A stretch of 64,000 nt of DNA from Flavobacterium sp. MC2016-06 (lineage in GTDB: Bacteria > Bacteroidota > Bacteroidia > Flavobacteriales > Flavobacteriaceae). Both the position numbers and the translations under genes were made by a program. Within the stretch, counting starts at the first letter, position 1. Each line of letters begins with the position of its first letter. The notes beneath the pieces were generated by a model. That model was not told the origin of the DNA and searched no databases. It worked only from the letters and a program-made list of their open reading frames with translations. The DNA is taken from the NCBI RefSeq assembly GCF_009711165.2, contig NZ_WMID02000032.1:3296-67295 (forward strand), written 5' to 3'. This document shows, piece after piece, positions 7,692 through 16,864 of the stretch.

Positions 7692-10600
7692 ATGAGAAAT
7701 ATTTACTCTTTTCGCCATTTGATGGCTTTTTTAAGTTTTTTTTATTGCTTTTCGGGAAATCTTTTTGCGCAGACTATGCCAAATCCAATTCCAGTAACAG
7801 ATTTGCCTTATACGCAGAATTTTTCTGGATTAGGAGCTAGTGAAACGATATATCCAGCGGGGTTTCAAGGCTGGAATACAGCGGGAGCACCCGGAAGTGC
7901 TTATGTTACAAGTGGTACTTTAGTTGCAGATAGAGCTTTAACAGCTAATAGTTCAGCTTCCACTACCAGTGGTAATATCCATAATTATAACGGTAAGATA
8001 GGTTTCCTTAACAGCGCTTCATTAGATCTTGCTATTGGTTTTGCTTTTGAGACTACTGGAAAAGCGGGGATTCAGGTTCAATATGAAGCAATGGTTATTC
8101 GTAACCCTTATGATGGAGCTAATAATATTCGTTATAATGAAATGTCATTGCAGTATAGAGTTGGACAAACAAATGCATTTACTACTTTGCCACAAACAGC
8201 TTATTTAAGTACAAGTACTTTACAAACGGCTTCTGGTGTTACTATTGGACAAAATCCAGTAACTATAAAAGTAACATTGCCTGCAGAATGTGATAATCAG
8301 CCAATAGTTCAAATTAGATGGATTTCTAAACAAAACTCTGGATCAGGTTCTCGACCTTCTTTTGCTATTGATAATATAGAGATTCGACCAGATATTATAG
8401 CACCGGTAAACACATCTGGTTTTCCGGCAATCACTAACATTTTATCTAACGAATTTGATTTTTCTAGTCAAATAGATGAAGCTGGTAAAACATACTATAC
8501 AGTAGTTGCTTCTGGAAGTGCAGAACCAACAGCAGCACAAGTAAAAGCAGGATTGGATGCAAATGGAACTGCTGCTTTACAATCAGGATTTTTAGATATT
8601 ACAAATAATTCTTTAGCATATTCTAAAACTATTACAGGTTTAAGTTCAAATACGGCTTATATTGTTTATTCTGTTTCAGAAGATGTTTACGGAAATATAC
8701 AAACTGTAGTTAACAAATTAGATGCTGTAACTTCAAGTATTCCAGTTCCTTCATTAGTAACTACAAGCGCTACACTTGATTTTGGAATTGTTGAACAAAA
8801 TACAAATTCAGCAACTTTAAATTATCAAATTCAAGGAGCTAATATCAGCGACGTAGTTACAGTAACTGCAACGGCTAATTTTAGTGTTTCTAAAGATAAT
8901 GTTACTTTTCAATCTTCTGTTGTATACAATGCAGCTGATTTTGCTTCGAACAATACGCCAACAGTTTATGTACGTTTTACTCCAAATGCAGCAGGGACTT
9001 TTTCGGGTACAATAAACCACGAATCTACTGGAGCAACAAGTAAAACGGTTAGTTTGTCTGGAATTGGAACGAATCCTTATGTACAGGATTTTAACGATCC
9101 AAATGTGCTTACAAATAGTGGTTGGACGGCATACAATGTTGCTGGAACTATTAATAAATGGGTACCAACAACTGTAGCTAGAAATGTAAATAGTGCACCT
9201 GGTGCTGTTTTAATGAATGGATATTCTGATAGTGGCCCAAGTAAAGACTGGTTGATTTCGCCTAAATTACGTTTAGATACATTTGATAAATTTCCAGTAT
9301 TATCTTTTTATGCTCGTAAATTTTACAACGGACCAAGTTTGAAATTAATGGTTTCTACTGATTATGACGGAGTAAGTAGTCCTGAAACAGCAACTTGGAC
9401 AGAGTTAAACGGTAGTTTTACTAGTCTGACAGATATATACGTTCAATCTAAAAATATTAATTTAGCAGCATATAAAACCAATCATACTTATTTGGCTTGG
9501 GTTTATGAAACGACAGCTGGTGGTACTAATTATGCTGCAGAATGGTCGTTTGATGATTATGCAGTTACAAACGAAGCGACATTCTTGAATTCTAATCCTA
9601 ATTTAGATTTTGGAGACGTAAGTCCAAATGCATTCTCTGCAGGACAGGCCTTTACAGTTGCAGCGGGAGGTTATGGAGACATTACGGTAACAGCACCTTC
9701 AGGTTTTCAAGTATCTCTTGATAATGTTAGTTTTCAATCAAGTATAGTAGTTGCTGCTGCAGATGCTTTAGTTGGAAAAACAGTATATGCAAGATTTGCT
9801 CCTACTGTGAGATCAATAAGTATTTCGGGAGCAATAACGGTAACAGGAACAGGTCTAAATCAACAAGTAGGAAGCTTAAAAGGTTCGTCTTTACCAAAAA
9901 CAGAAACTTTTGACATAGTAAGTTATAACCTAGAATTTTTTGGTACAGCTGTAAAAGGAACAGATGGAGTTGAATTTGGTCCAACTGATAATATATTACA
10001 AGTTAAGAATGTTGCTGCAGTAATGAATAAACTTGATGCTGATGTTTACGTTGTTCAAGAAGTTTCTGATGAGCCTTCTTTAAATGATTTAATTACTCAA
10101 ATCAGTATTAACGGTAAAACATTCGATAAATCAATTTCAACATCATGGTCGTATTCATTTAATGCTGCTGATCCAAATTTTCCTCCACAAAAATTAGTCG
10201 TAATTTACAATACACAAACAGTTACAGTAAAAAAGACAAGAGTAATGTTTAAAGACTTGTATGATGCTGTTCGTGCCAATACTACGGTTCTGCCTGGTTA
10301 TCCAGGTACAGGAACTGCTCAAGTTAACGATGACAGCTTTTTTGCATCTGGACGCTTGCCTTATATGGTAGACATAGAAGCTAATATTAACGGAGTAAAA
10401 AGACCAATAACGCTTATCGATCTTCATGGACGTGCTAATAGCGGAACAGATATCTCAAAATACAACATGCGTAAATATGATGCTGAATTATTAAAAGACA
10501 GTTTAGATGTTCATTATCCTAATACCAATTTTATGATTCTTGGAGATTATAATGACGATGTTAAAGCATCTGTTATTGCAGGAAATCCTTCCTCTTATCA

Positions 10601-11132
10601 AAAAATGGTAGAAGATACAGATCGTTACAATGCTTTGACTTTAGGAATCAGTCAAGCTGGAGCTTACAGTTTCTTAAGTTCAGGTGGATTTTTAGATCAT
10701 ATTACTATTTCTAATGAATTAACAAGCGAATACATTCCGAACTCAATTGCTGTATACGATCCGCGTACAGATATTGCTAATTATGTAAATACAACCTCAG
10801 ATCACGGGCCGGTAATTGCACGTTTTGAATTGAATGGAAACTTGTCTACTATTGATTTTGGAAACAAGAAAACATTCTTTGCAAAAGCATATCCTAATCC
10901 AGCAACAGATGTTGTAAGTATTGTAGTAAAGTCAGATTCGTCTAGAAAATTAAAATTAAGAATTTATGACATGACAGGAAAATTAGTCGTAGTTCCTTTT
11001 GATATCGAAGCAACATCTGATGCTAATACATCTGCTCAAATTCAGATCAGTAATTTACATTCAGGTATTTATGTTTACACATTAAGTGAAGACAATAAAG
11101 TAGTTTATAAAGATAAGATCATCAAAAAATAA
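7692..11132 (+). CDS. secreted endonuclease/exonuclease/phosphatase protein with T9SS sorting domain
   Basis: 1146 residues. A signal peptide covers residues 1-26. It is followed by a choice-of-anchor-like beta-sandwich (about 30-235), an Ig-like segment, and two 'ATLDFGIVEQNT...' / 'PNLDFGDVSPNA' type abnormal-spindle-like Ig units, with another jelly-roll domain between. The EEP nuclease domain spans about 737-1050 with N746 (YNLEFF), E790 (QEVSD), D952/N954 (GDYND) and D1037/H1038 (SDHGP), a full catalytic set. Residues 1061-1146 (AYPNPATD...IYVYTLSEDNKVVYKDKIIKK) are a type A T9SS signal, so the protein is exported to the surface or medium. It probably degrades extracellular DNA or a phosphodiester. 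It is monocistronic and convergent with the anti-sigma gene. Confidence 0.93.
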   Translation: MRNIYSFRHLMAFLSFFYCFSGNLFAQTMPNPIPVTDLPYTQNFSGLGASETIYPAGFQGWNTAGAPGSAYVTSGTLVADRALTANSSASTTSGNIHNYNGKIGFLNSASLDLAIGFAFETTGKAGIQVQYEAMVIRNPYDGANNIRYNEMSLQYRVGQTNAFTTLPQTAYLSTSTLQTASGVTIGQNPVTIKVTLPAECDNQPIVQIRWISKQNSGSGSRPSFAIDNIEIRPDIIAPVNTSGFPAITNILSNEFDFSSQIDEAGKTYYTVVASGSAEPTAAQVKAGLDANGTAALQSGFLDITNNSLAYSKTITGLSSNTAYIVYSVSEDVYGNIQTVVNKLDAVTSSIPVPSLVTTSATLDFGIVEQNTNSATLNYQIQGANISDVVTVTATANFSVSKDNVTFQSSVVYNAADFASNNTPTVYVRFTPNAAGTFSGTINHESTGATSKTVSLSGIGTNPYVQDFNDPNVLTNSGWTAYNVAGTINKWVPTTVARNVNSAPGAVLMNGYSDSGPSKDWLISPKLRLDTFDKFPVLSFYARKFYNGPSLKLMVSTDYDGVSSPETATWTELNGSFTSLTDIYVQSKNINLAAYKTNHTYLAWVYETTAGGTNYAAEWSFDDYAVTNEATFLNSNPNLDFGDVSPNAFSAGQAFTVAAGGYGDITVTAPSGFQVSLDNVSFQSSIVVAAADALVGKTVYARFAPTVRSISISGAITVTGTGLNQQVGSLKGSSLPKTETFDIVSYNLEFFGTAVKGTDGVEFGPTDNILQVKNVAAVMNKLDADVYVVQEVSDEPSLNDLITQISINGKTFDKSISTSWSYSFNAADPNFPPQKLVVIYNTQTVTVKKTRVMFKDLYDAVRANTTVLPGYPGTGTAQVNDDSFFASGRLPYMVDIEANINGVKRPITLIDLHGRANSGTDISKYNMRKYDAELLKDSLDVHYPNTNFMILGDYNDDVKASVIAGNPSSYQKMVEDTDRYNALTLGISQAGAYSFLSSGGFLDHITISNELTSEYIPNSIAVYDPRTDIANYVNTTSDHGPVIARFELNGNLSTIDFGNKKTFFAKAYPNPATDVVSIVVKSDSSRKLKLRIYDMTGKLVVVPFDIEATSDANTSAQIQISNLHSGIYVYTLSEDNKVVYKDKIIKK

Positions 11133-11153
11133 ATTTACACAATTGTATAAATC

Positions 11154-11189
11154 AAAAAAGCTAGATTCAATAAAGAATCTAGCTTTTTT
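11154..11189. terminator. bidirectional intrinsic terminator
   Basis: Arms AAAAAAGCTAGATTC (11154-11168) and GAATCTAGCTTTTTT (11175-11189) with a 6-nt loop and U-tracts on both strands, between the secreted nuclease gene and the convergent beta-barrel gene. Confidence 0.9.
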
Positions 11190-11216
11190 TTATATAATTA
11201 AGTAAAGTGTTTAAGT

Positions 11217-13055
11217 TTAAAACGAAACGTTCAATCCAAAATTTAATCCCCATTGAAACTGGTTAAAAGATTGACTGTTTAATGGATTGATGTAATAATT
11301 CATAGCCGGTTCAACAAAAACATTAGTCTTCTTGTAAACACGATACTGTAATGTACTGCTCAAGGTAGAACCATAAACATAATCATTAGCATTAATATTT
11401 TGCCCTATCGAATTTCCGTCTAAAGCCACATTGTTAGAAATTAACTTACCAACAAAACCTCCGGTATTTAAATTGATGCTTGCTTTATTTTTATTAAAAA
11501 TAGAATACGAAACTTCCAAAGGCATTTCGATATATCTTAAACTTTGGTCTAAATTACCGCTCTTAATGTTATCACTTTGTAAAGCTTCTTTAGTACTACT
11601 CGTAACCAGGATATAATTGCTGTTACTGGAAATTTGTGGTGCAGCGGCATTTCCAGCTTGATAATAATCTCCAGGAGCAAAAAAAGCATTGTTTTTTGCG
11701 CTCACGTAAGATATATTGGCAACACTTTGCCCTAATTCATTTATTTTAACACCAGTACCCACTGCCCATTTATTACTAATCTTATATTTTGTTTTTACAC
11801 CATAGGTGCTGCTTTGTTTAGAGTCGTTTACGTTACCTAAAGTCTTTTCGTTTCTATAATTTTCAGAATTTGCAACACCTGCAAAAACAGCTAGAGCCCA
11901 TTTCTCTTTTTTTGCAAGAGCTTTCGTTTCTTTTTCTTCTTTTGTTTCTGGAGTAACAATTCCTTTTTCTAAGTTTTGAAGTTCGGCCAATTGAACAGAA
12001 TCCTGCTTACTCAATACAACATCATTAAATTTAGAATTCTCTTTTGGAGTACTTGCTATACCTTTTTCAGTTGCAATAGTCTGGTTCTGTTGTCTCGTTT
12101 TACTTTCGTTTATAATGTTTTTACTTTCGCTTAAAGTTGGATTTAAAGAATTATAAACAACATTCGTACTGTTTTTAGAAATCAATTTATCATCAAAAAT
12201 AGAATTTGAAAGCTGTTTTTTTGAAACTGAATTGAATTTGTTTTGTTTGCCAAAAACAATCTTTTGTTCAGCTAAAGCCTGATTCGTATTTCTTTTTTTA
12301 TTGTTTAAAATTTGATTTTTTGAAGCCGTATTAAAGGCATTCTCGTTAGAAGGAACATAGGTCTGTTCAGTCACAGCTTGATTTGTATTTCTTTTTTTAC
12401 TGTTTAAGTTCTGATTTTTTGTTTCAGTATTAAATGAATTTTCATTAGCAGGAACAAAAGACTGCTCCGCTACAGCTTGATTTGTATTTCTTTTTTTACC
12501 ATTTAAATTATGGTTTTTTGAAGAAGTATTAGATGCATTTTCTTCAGCAGAAACAAAAGTCTCTTCAGCAACTGCTTGATTTGTATTTTCTCTTTGAACG
12601 TTTTGTTTTGACTCTAAAGTGGTATTGCGAGTATTATTTTTAGTATTAGTCGCTGCTGTTTGTATTTCTTTAGTATTCTCTTTTTTAGAACCGTTTAAAT
12701 CTTTGTTTCCAGATGCGCCTTTGCTAGTATTTGATTTTTCTAAAGTAGTATTCCCTTCGGTAGAAATGGTATTGTTTTTTTCTAAATCATTTTTATTCTG
12801 GTCAAGAACCACATTGTTGTTTTCAAGAGAACCATTATTGATATTTTTGATTCCAGAATTCGAATTAAAATGTAAAACAGAAAAAAGCCCCAAGCCCAGT
12901 GTTAAGCATGCAGCAGTTGACCACCAAAGAATAGCTCTTTTTTTCTTTTTAGGTTTGTTTAATTTCTCCTCAATTTGTCCCCATAGTTCTGGAGGCGGAA
13001 TACTTGAAAAGTCTTCCATTGATGAAAAAATATCTTCTATATTTTGCTTTTTCAT
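11217..13055 (-). CDS. candidate dual-membrane-spanning anti-sigma factor with C-terminal outer-membrane beta-barrel
   Basis: 612 residues with three parts. Residues 1-40 are cytoplasmic, amphipathic and anti-sigma-like (FSSIPPPELWGQIEEKL). One membrane helix follows at 42-62. Residues 63-385 form an Asn/Lys/Ser/Thr-rich linker with four tandem 33-residue repeats (157-285, each beginning NTNQA). The C-terminal part (386-612) has alternating hydrophobic strands and ends in Phe, as in outer-membrane barrels. The ATG overlaps the stop of the ECF sigma gene by 4 bp (ATGA), so the two are co-translated. This organisation matches dual membrane-spanning anti-sigma factors described in Bacteroides. 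An alternative is an ordinary PorT-like outer-membrane protein, but the lack of a cleavable signal and the sigma partner argue against that. Confidence 0.75.
   Translation of the reverse strand: MKKQNIEDIFSSMEDFSSIPPPELWGQIEEKLNKPKKKKRAILWWSTAACLTLGLGLFSVLHFNSNSGIKNINNGSLENNNVVLDQNKNDLEKNNTISTEGNTTLEKSNTSKGASGNKDLNGSKKENTKEIQTAATNTKNNTRNTTLESKQNVQRENTNQAVAEETFVSAEENASNTSSKNHNLNGKKRNTNQAVAEQSFVPANENSFNTETKNQNLNSKKRNTNQAVTEQTYVPSNENAFNTASKNQILNNKKRNTNQALAEQKIVFGKQNKFNSVSKKQLSNSIFDDKLISKNSTNVVYNSLNPTLSESKNIINESKTRQQNQTIATEKGIASTPKENSKFNDVVLSKQDSVQLAELQNLEKGIVTPETKEEKETKALAKKEKWALAVFAGVANSENYRNEKTLGNVNDSKQSSTYGVKTKYKISNKWAVGTGVKINELGQSVANISYVSAKNNAFFAPGDYYQAGNAAAPQISSNSNYILVTSSTKEALQSDNIKSGNLDQSLRYIEMPLEVSYSIFNKNKASINLNTGGFVGKLISNNVALDGNSIGQNINANDYVYGSTLSSTLQYRVYKKTNVFVEPAMNYYINPLNSQSFNQFQWGLNFGLNVSF
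12201..12587 (-). repeat. 99-bp in-frame tandem repeat, four units
   Basis: Four consecutive 33-codon units encode residues 157-189, 190-222, 223-255 and 256-285 of the anti-sigma/barrel protein. Each begins NTNQA and includes a (N/K)xKKR junction; the last unit is degenerate. The repeats fall in the predicted periplasm-spanning linker and could vary in number by slippage or recombination. Confidence 0.85.
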
Positions 13056-13603
13056 GCTATTTTAAAATTTTTTATACTCAAAATCTTTTTTTGCAAAATG
13101 TGCTTAGCTCTATTTAAATTTGATTTTGATGTTCCTTCTGAAATTTTTAATAATTCGGCGATTTCTTTGTGTTTCATTTTTTCAAAAACATACAGGTTAA
13201 AAACCGTCCGGTATTGATCTGGTAAATCTCTTATATATTCTAGCAGTTTCTCTTGTTCAATCGGGATAATATCTAATTCCTCTTCCTCGACAAAATCAGT
13301 ATCAGGATCAAAAACATCCAAAAAGAAACTCTCTTTTTTCTTCTTATTTAAAGTTTCGATGAGTTTGTTAATGAAAATCCGCTTTAACCAGCCTTCAAAA
13401 CTTCCCTCAAATTTGTATTGGCTTATTTTCTGAAAAACAATTACAAAAGCCTCTTGAAAAACGTCCTTAGCATCGTCTTCATTCTTCATATACTTTAAGC
13501 AGATACCATATAAAACAGGAGAGAACAACTGATAAATTTTCAGTTGTCCCTCTCTGTCATTTTTAATGCACAGCTTAATATATTTTTCTAAATCTTCTTT
13601 CAA
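13052..13603 (-). CDS. ECF-type RNA polymerase sigma factor
   Basis: 183 residues with both ECF regions. Sigma-2 is at about 10-85 (LYGICLKYMKNEDDAKDVFQEAFVIVFQKISQYKF...WLKRIFINKLIETLNKKK). Sigma-4 is at about 120-175 (LPDQYRTVFNLYVFEKMKHKEIAELLKISEGTSKSNLNRAKHIL), a recognisable helix-turn-helix. It directs RNA polymerase to an unknown regulon and is expected to be held by the overlapping downstream gene product. A PrcB-like lipoprotein gene and a small secreted-protein gene lie just upstream on the same strand and may belong to the same operon. Confidence 0.92.
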   Translation of the reverse strand: MKEDLEKYIKLCIKNDREGQLKIYQLFSPVLYGICLKYMKNEDDAKDVFQEAFVIVFQKISQYKFEGSFEGWLKRIFINKLIETLNKKKKESFFLDVFDPDTDFVEEEELDIIPIEQEKLLEYIRDLPDQYRTVFNLYVFEKMKHKEIAELLKISEGTSKSNLNRAKHILQKKILSIKNFKIA

Positions 13604-13625
13604 GAAAAGGTTAAATTTGTTTTTG

Positions 13626-13633
13626 CAAAAATA
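13626..13633 (-). promoter_or_regulatory. putative promoter -7 element of the ECF sigma gene
   Basis: The minus strand reads TATTTTTG, a match to the Bacteroidota TAnnTTTG box, 22 bp before the sigma-factor ATG. A TTG lies 15 bp further upstream, which is short of the usual 17-20 bp spacing, so the assignment is tentative. Confidence 0.4.
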
Positions 13634-13653
13634 GTTTTTAAAAGCTTACAAAA

Positions 13654-14052
13654 TTATCTTTTGTAAATAGTACGCGCTCCGTCTTGATTATTACTTACAA
13701 TTGTTAGGTTTTGATTATCAAGCTTTTCTATGATATAAGTTTTGCCTTCAAAAGTAATTAGATCATGTTCAGACTGATCAAAATAACCAATCCCTTTTTC
13801 TACTTGGTACGTATTGTTTCTAATCTCAACATCATTTTTATAAGTAATAACTCTTCCATTAGTAGTAAAAACTACTTTCTTAGTAAATCCGATAGTTTTT
13901 GGAGTTGAGGTATAAGGATTACTAGTTCCTCCCAAAGATTTTTCCCAAGTCCATGTGTTTACAATAGACCCCGATTCTACATTAGTGGAATCTAGAGAAT
14001 ATGCCGAAGAAAAAAGGCAGAAAACAATCAAAAAAAGTAAATATTTTTTCAT
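13654..14052 (-). CDS. hypothetical secreted protein (lipocalin-like size and pattern)
   Basis: 132 residues with a clear signal peptide (MKKYLLFLIVFCLFSSAYS). The mature part has short beta-strand-like stretches (IVNTWTWEKSLGG, KKVVFTTNGRVITYKNDVEIRNNTYQVEKG, HDLITFEGKTYIIEKLDNQNLTIV), the pattern of small lipocalin-like periplasmic proteins of Bacteroidota. No catalytic motif is seen. It lies 7 bp after the PrcB-like lipoprotein gene and 50 bp before the sigma-factor gene, so co-transcription is likely. Confidence 0.75.
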   Translation of the reverse strand: MKKYLLFLIVFCLFSSAYSLDSTNVESGSIVNTWTWEKSLGGTSNPYTSTPKTIGFTKKVVFTTNGRVITYKNDVEIRNNTYQVEKGIGYFDQSEHDLITFEGKTYIIEKLDNQNLTIVSNNQDGARTIYKR

Positions 14053-14059
14053 AATAAGA

Positions 14060-14935
14060 TTAGTTTAAACTTGTAATTTTAGCTTTAACAGCATTCTTAA
14101 AAACTTTTATGGCATCACTTTGATCTGCAGTATCATTGTTATCGATATAAACTTTAGTAACAACAGAACCCTGCGTTAATTCAAAATAAATACCGCCTTG
14201 ATCTGCCGCATCTGGCGAACCATAAATTTTTGTTTGTCCGTTTAAGCCTAAAATTTCTGTAGGAACATTTTTTAAGAACAAAGTATACTCGTTTCTTTTA
14301 GTTGTAGTAGTATATTTATATTGGTCAAAATTATAACTTCCAGAAACTACATTTAAGAATTTTAAAATATTGTAATCATTAAGTTGATAGAATTTTTGGC
14401 AGTCTGTACCAGAGCAAGAACCAAAATAACTTCCAATTTTAATGTTGTCTGAGCTTTCTGTTGTTCTATTGAAAAGGATAGGTTTTGAAGTTTTTGGAAT
14501 CAAAATAAAATCGGATGGATAGGTTGTAGCCTGAGTTAGATTTTCTCCGGCGATTGGTCCTTTTTCGTAAAAATTAATAATGATCTCGCAGTTGTTTTCA
14601 ACAATAGAGGTCATTTTTATAGCGTAACCACCAGTAGGTTTTGCTCCTGCAAAAATACCTACTAAGTAGTTTTTGGTAAAATCAATATTTGGATCAGTTG
14701 GAGAAGAACAAGTATTTTCATGTTTTGTAAAATACAAATCCATCTTTTCTTGACTGCTGGCAACAAGTGCAGCAGGATTATTAGGTAATGTTTTTATGCT
14801 GTAATTGCATGGAAGTGGAAATCCTGTAAAAGCCAATTCTGTATTTGCACCGCAATCAACATCCATATTGTCATTATTGACTGAGCAGGCATTAAATACA
14901 AAAGCTATAAACAAGCTTAACATTATTTTTTTCAT
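14060..14935 (-). CDS. lipoprotein with PrcB-like domain
   Basis: 291 residues. Signal peptide and lipobox VFNACS, so a membrane-anchored lipoprotein. Residues about 75-150 (NYLVGIFAGAKPTGGYAIKMTSIVENNCEIIINFYEKGPIAGEN...YPSDFILIP) match the PrcB C-terminal domain, known from a protease-complex subunit in Treponema, with the 'G.kPTGGYxI' turn. The remaining C-terminal 130 residues are not recognised. It is the first gene of the cluster containing the ECF sigma factor; whether it senses the signal or is simply co-transcribed is unknown. Confidence 0.78.
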   Translation of the reverse strand: MKKIMLSLFIAFVFNACSVNNDNMDVDCGANTELAFTGFPLPCNYSIKTLPNNPAALVASSQEKMDLYFTKHENTCSSPTDPNIDFTKNYLVGIFAGAKPTGGYAIKMTSIVENNCEIIINFYEKGPIAGENLTQATTYPSDFILIPKTSKPILFNRTTESSDNIKIGSYFGSCSGTDCQKFYQLNDYNILKFLNVVSGSYNFDQYKYTTTTKRNEYTLFLKNVPTEILGLNGQTKIYGSPDAADQGGIYFELTQGSVVTKVYIDNNDTADQSDAIKVFKNAVKAKITSLN

Positions 14936-15112
14936 GGTAATTTTTTAATAGTTTATATTTAGTAGATGCACTTCTTTTAAAATGGTTGCGTGATAATTTT
15001 ATTTTTTGAGATGTTTTTTAATTTAGAATGAGAACTAATTCGTGAAATTTTGATTTTAAGAATTACGTACTACGTATAATTGCGTACTTTTACTTAAAAT
15101 AAAATTTGAACT

Positions 15113-16486
15113 ATGCTTGATTTTCTTCCAGTTTTGTTAGCCTTTGCAGTAGCATTATTCTTAGGTGTATATTTAGGGAAATTGCTTTTTTCGGCTAGAT
15201 TTCAAGCAGAAAAAGTGAGTTTAGAAGAAAGACTTCAGGCAAACGTAAATCAGTTGCAATTGCAGAAAGAACAATTTGAAGGTGAAAGAAATAATTTTCA
15301 GAAACAGCTTCAAATTAATAATTCAGAAAAAGAAAACATTCGAACAGAAAAAGATAGTCTTGCCATTCAGCTTTCTAAAAAAGAAGTAGATTTTGAAAAT
15401 TTATGGGAACGCCATAAAGAACAAAAAAGCGAAATCACCGAATTACAAGAAAAATTCACCAAAGAATTTGAAAACTTAGCCAATAAAATCCTCGAAGAAA
15501 AATCAGCTAAATTTACCGAACAGAATAGCGAAAACATGAAAAGTATTCTGTTGCCGCTGCAGGATAAAATTCAAGGATTTGAGCAGAAAGTAGAGCAGAC
15601 TCATAAAGAAAGTATTGATTATCACGCTGCATTGCGCCAGCAGATTATTGGATTAAGCGAAATGAACGCTCAAATGAGCAAAGAAACCTTAAATCTAACT
15701 AAAGCATTAAAAGGCGATAGTAAAATGCAGGGCAATTGGGGCGAATTGGTTTTAGAACGCGTTCTTGAGAAATCGGGTTTAGAAAAAGGCCGCGAGTACG
15801 AAGTACAGCAAAGTTTTACCAATAGTGAAGGAAATCGTGTTCTTCCAGATGTAGTAATCAATCTTCCAGACGGAAAGAAAATGATAGTTGATTCTAAAGT
15901 TTCATTATCTGCGTATGAAAAATGGGTAAACGAAGAATCTGAAATTCTTAAAATAGAATATCTAAAAGAACATGTAAATTCTATTAAAAGGCACGTAGAA
16001 CAACTTGGAAGTAAAAATTACCATGATTTATATCAAATAGAAAGCCCCGATTTTGTATTGCTTTTTATACCAATAGAACCCGCTTTTGCAATTGCCTTAA
16101 ACGAAGACACTACTTTATACAATAAAGCATTTGATCGTAATATTGTGATTGTAACACCAAGCACATTGCTGGCTACATTAAGAACTATAGACAGTATGTG
16201 GGCAAACCAGAAACAGCAGGAAAATGCTTTTGAAATTGCAAGACAAGCCGGAGCATTGTATGATAAATTTGAAGGTTTTGTTTCAGATTTAGTTCGAATA
16301 GGAAACAAAATAAAAGACACTAAAACCGAATATGAAAGTGCCATGAACAAACTGGTTGATGGTAAAGGAAATTTAATTTCGAGTGTAGAAAGATTAAAGA
16401 AAATGGGAGCGAAGGCAAAAAAATCACTTCCAGAAAATATTATAACAAGAGCATCAAATTCAGAAGAAAATCAATCATTAAATTAA
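15113..16486 (+). CDS. rmuC: DNA recombination protein RmuC
   Basis: 457 residues. One N-terminal membrane helix (about 3-24), a long coiled coil (about 30-150, rich in Glu/Lys/Gln heptads), then the RmuC nuclease-like domain (about 175-425) with 'GNWGELVLERVLEKSGLEKGREYEVQ', 'LPDVVINLPDGKKMIVDSKVSL' and 'FIPIEPAFAIAL'. The D-x..-(D)SK pattern is the PD-(D/E)XK-like core of the family. RmuC limits rearrangements at short inverted repeats in E. coli. It is followed 6 bp later by a small membrane-protein gene. Confidence 0.93.
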   Translation: MLDFLPVLLAFAVALFLGVYLGKLLFSARFQAEKVSLEERLQANVNQLQLQKEQFEGERNNFQKQLQINNSEKENIRTEKDSLAIQLSKKEVDFENLWERHKEQKSEITELQEKFTKEFENLANKILEEKSAKFTEQNSENMKSILLPLQDKIQGFEQKVEQTHKESIDYHAALRQQIIGLSEMNAQMSKETLNLTKALKGDSKMQGNWGELVLERVLEKSGLEKGREYEVQQSFTNSEGNRVLPDVVINLPDGKKMIVDSKVSLSAYEKWVNEESEILKIEYLKEHVNSIKRHVEQLGSKNYHDLYQIESPDFVLLFIPIEPAFAIALNEDTTLYNKAFDRNIVIVTPSTLLATLRTIDSMWANQKQQENAFEIARQAGALYDKFEGFVSDLVRIGNKIKDTKTEYESAMNKLVDGKGNLISSVERLKKMGAKAKKSLPENIITRASNSEENQSLN

Positions 16487-16492
16487 AGTCAG

Positions 16493-16858
16493 ATGAAAAG
16501 AATTTTAATTATTATTGTCGCAGTCTTTGTGCTGATTCTAGCAGGTTATTTCGCTTTTATTTATTACGTTCCTTATAGTAAAGGCTATAGGTCTGGAGAA
16601 TTAATAAGAATGAGCCATAAAGGCGTACTCATGAAAACTTGGGAAGGAGAACTGAGTCAAGGAGTTTCTGGTTCGCAGATTTTTAGGTTCTCTGTTTTAG
16701 ACAGCGATCAAAAAGTTATTGATAGTTTGAATGATCTAGAAGGCCAATATGTAAAATTGACTTATGTTGAACGATATAAAACATTTAGCTGGTGGGGAGA
16801 TTCGCGTTTCTTCATTAAAGCTGTTAAAAAAGAAACATCCCCATTTAAATACAAATAA
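16493..16858 (+). CDS. small membrane-anchored hypothetical protein
   Basis: 121 residues. One N-terminal hydrophobic helix (4-26), then a soluble beta-rich domain (GELIRMSHKGVLMKTWEGELSQG...FRFSVLDSDQKVIDSLNDLEGQYVKLTYVERY..WWGDSRFFI). Relatives in Flavobacterium are sometimes labelled 6-phosphogluconate dehydrogenase, but it has neither the size nor a Rossmann motif, so that name is wrong. It lies 6 bp after rmuC and 6 bp before the thioesterase gene, in one operon. Confidence 0.8.
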   Translation: MKRILIIIVAVFVLILAGYFAFIYYVPYSKGYRSGELIRMSHKGVLMKTWEGELSQGVSGSQIFRFSVLDSDQKVIDSLNDLEGQYVKLTYVERYKTFSWWGDSRFFIKAVKKETSPFKYK

Positions 16859-16864
16859 AATAAT

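Noticed and set aside
15060..15095. TACGTACTACGTA palindromic stretch upstream of rmuC as an operator
   Set aside because: Short and AT-rich; no second copy or matching regulator nearby, so it could arise by chance.
16493..16858. 6-phosphogluconate dehydrogenase
   Set aside because: The protein is 121 residues with a membrane anchor and no Rossmann or active-site motif; only the database label suggests it.
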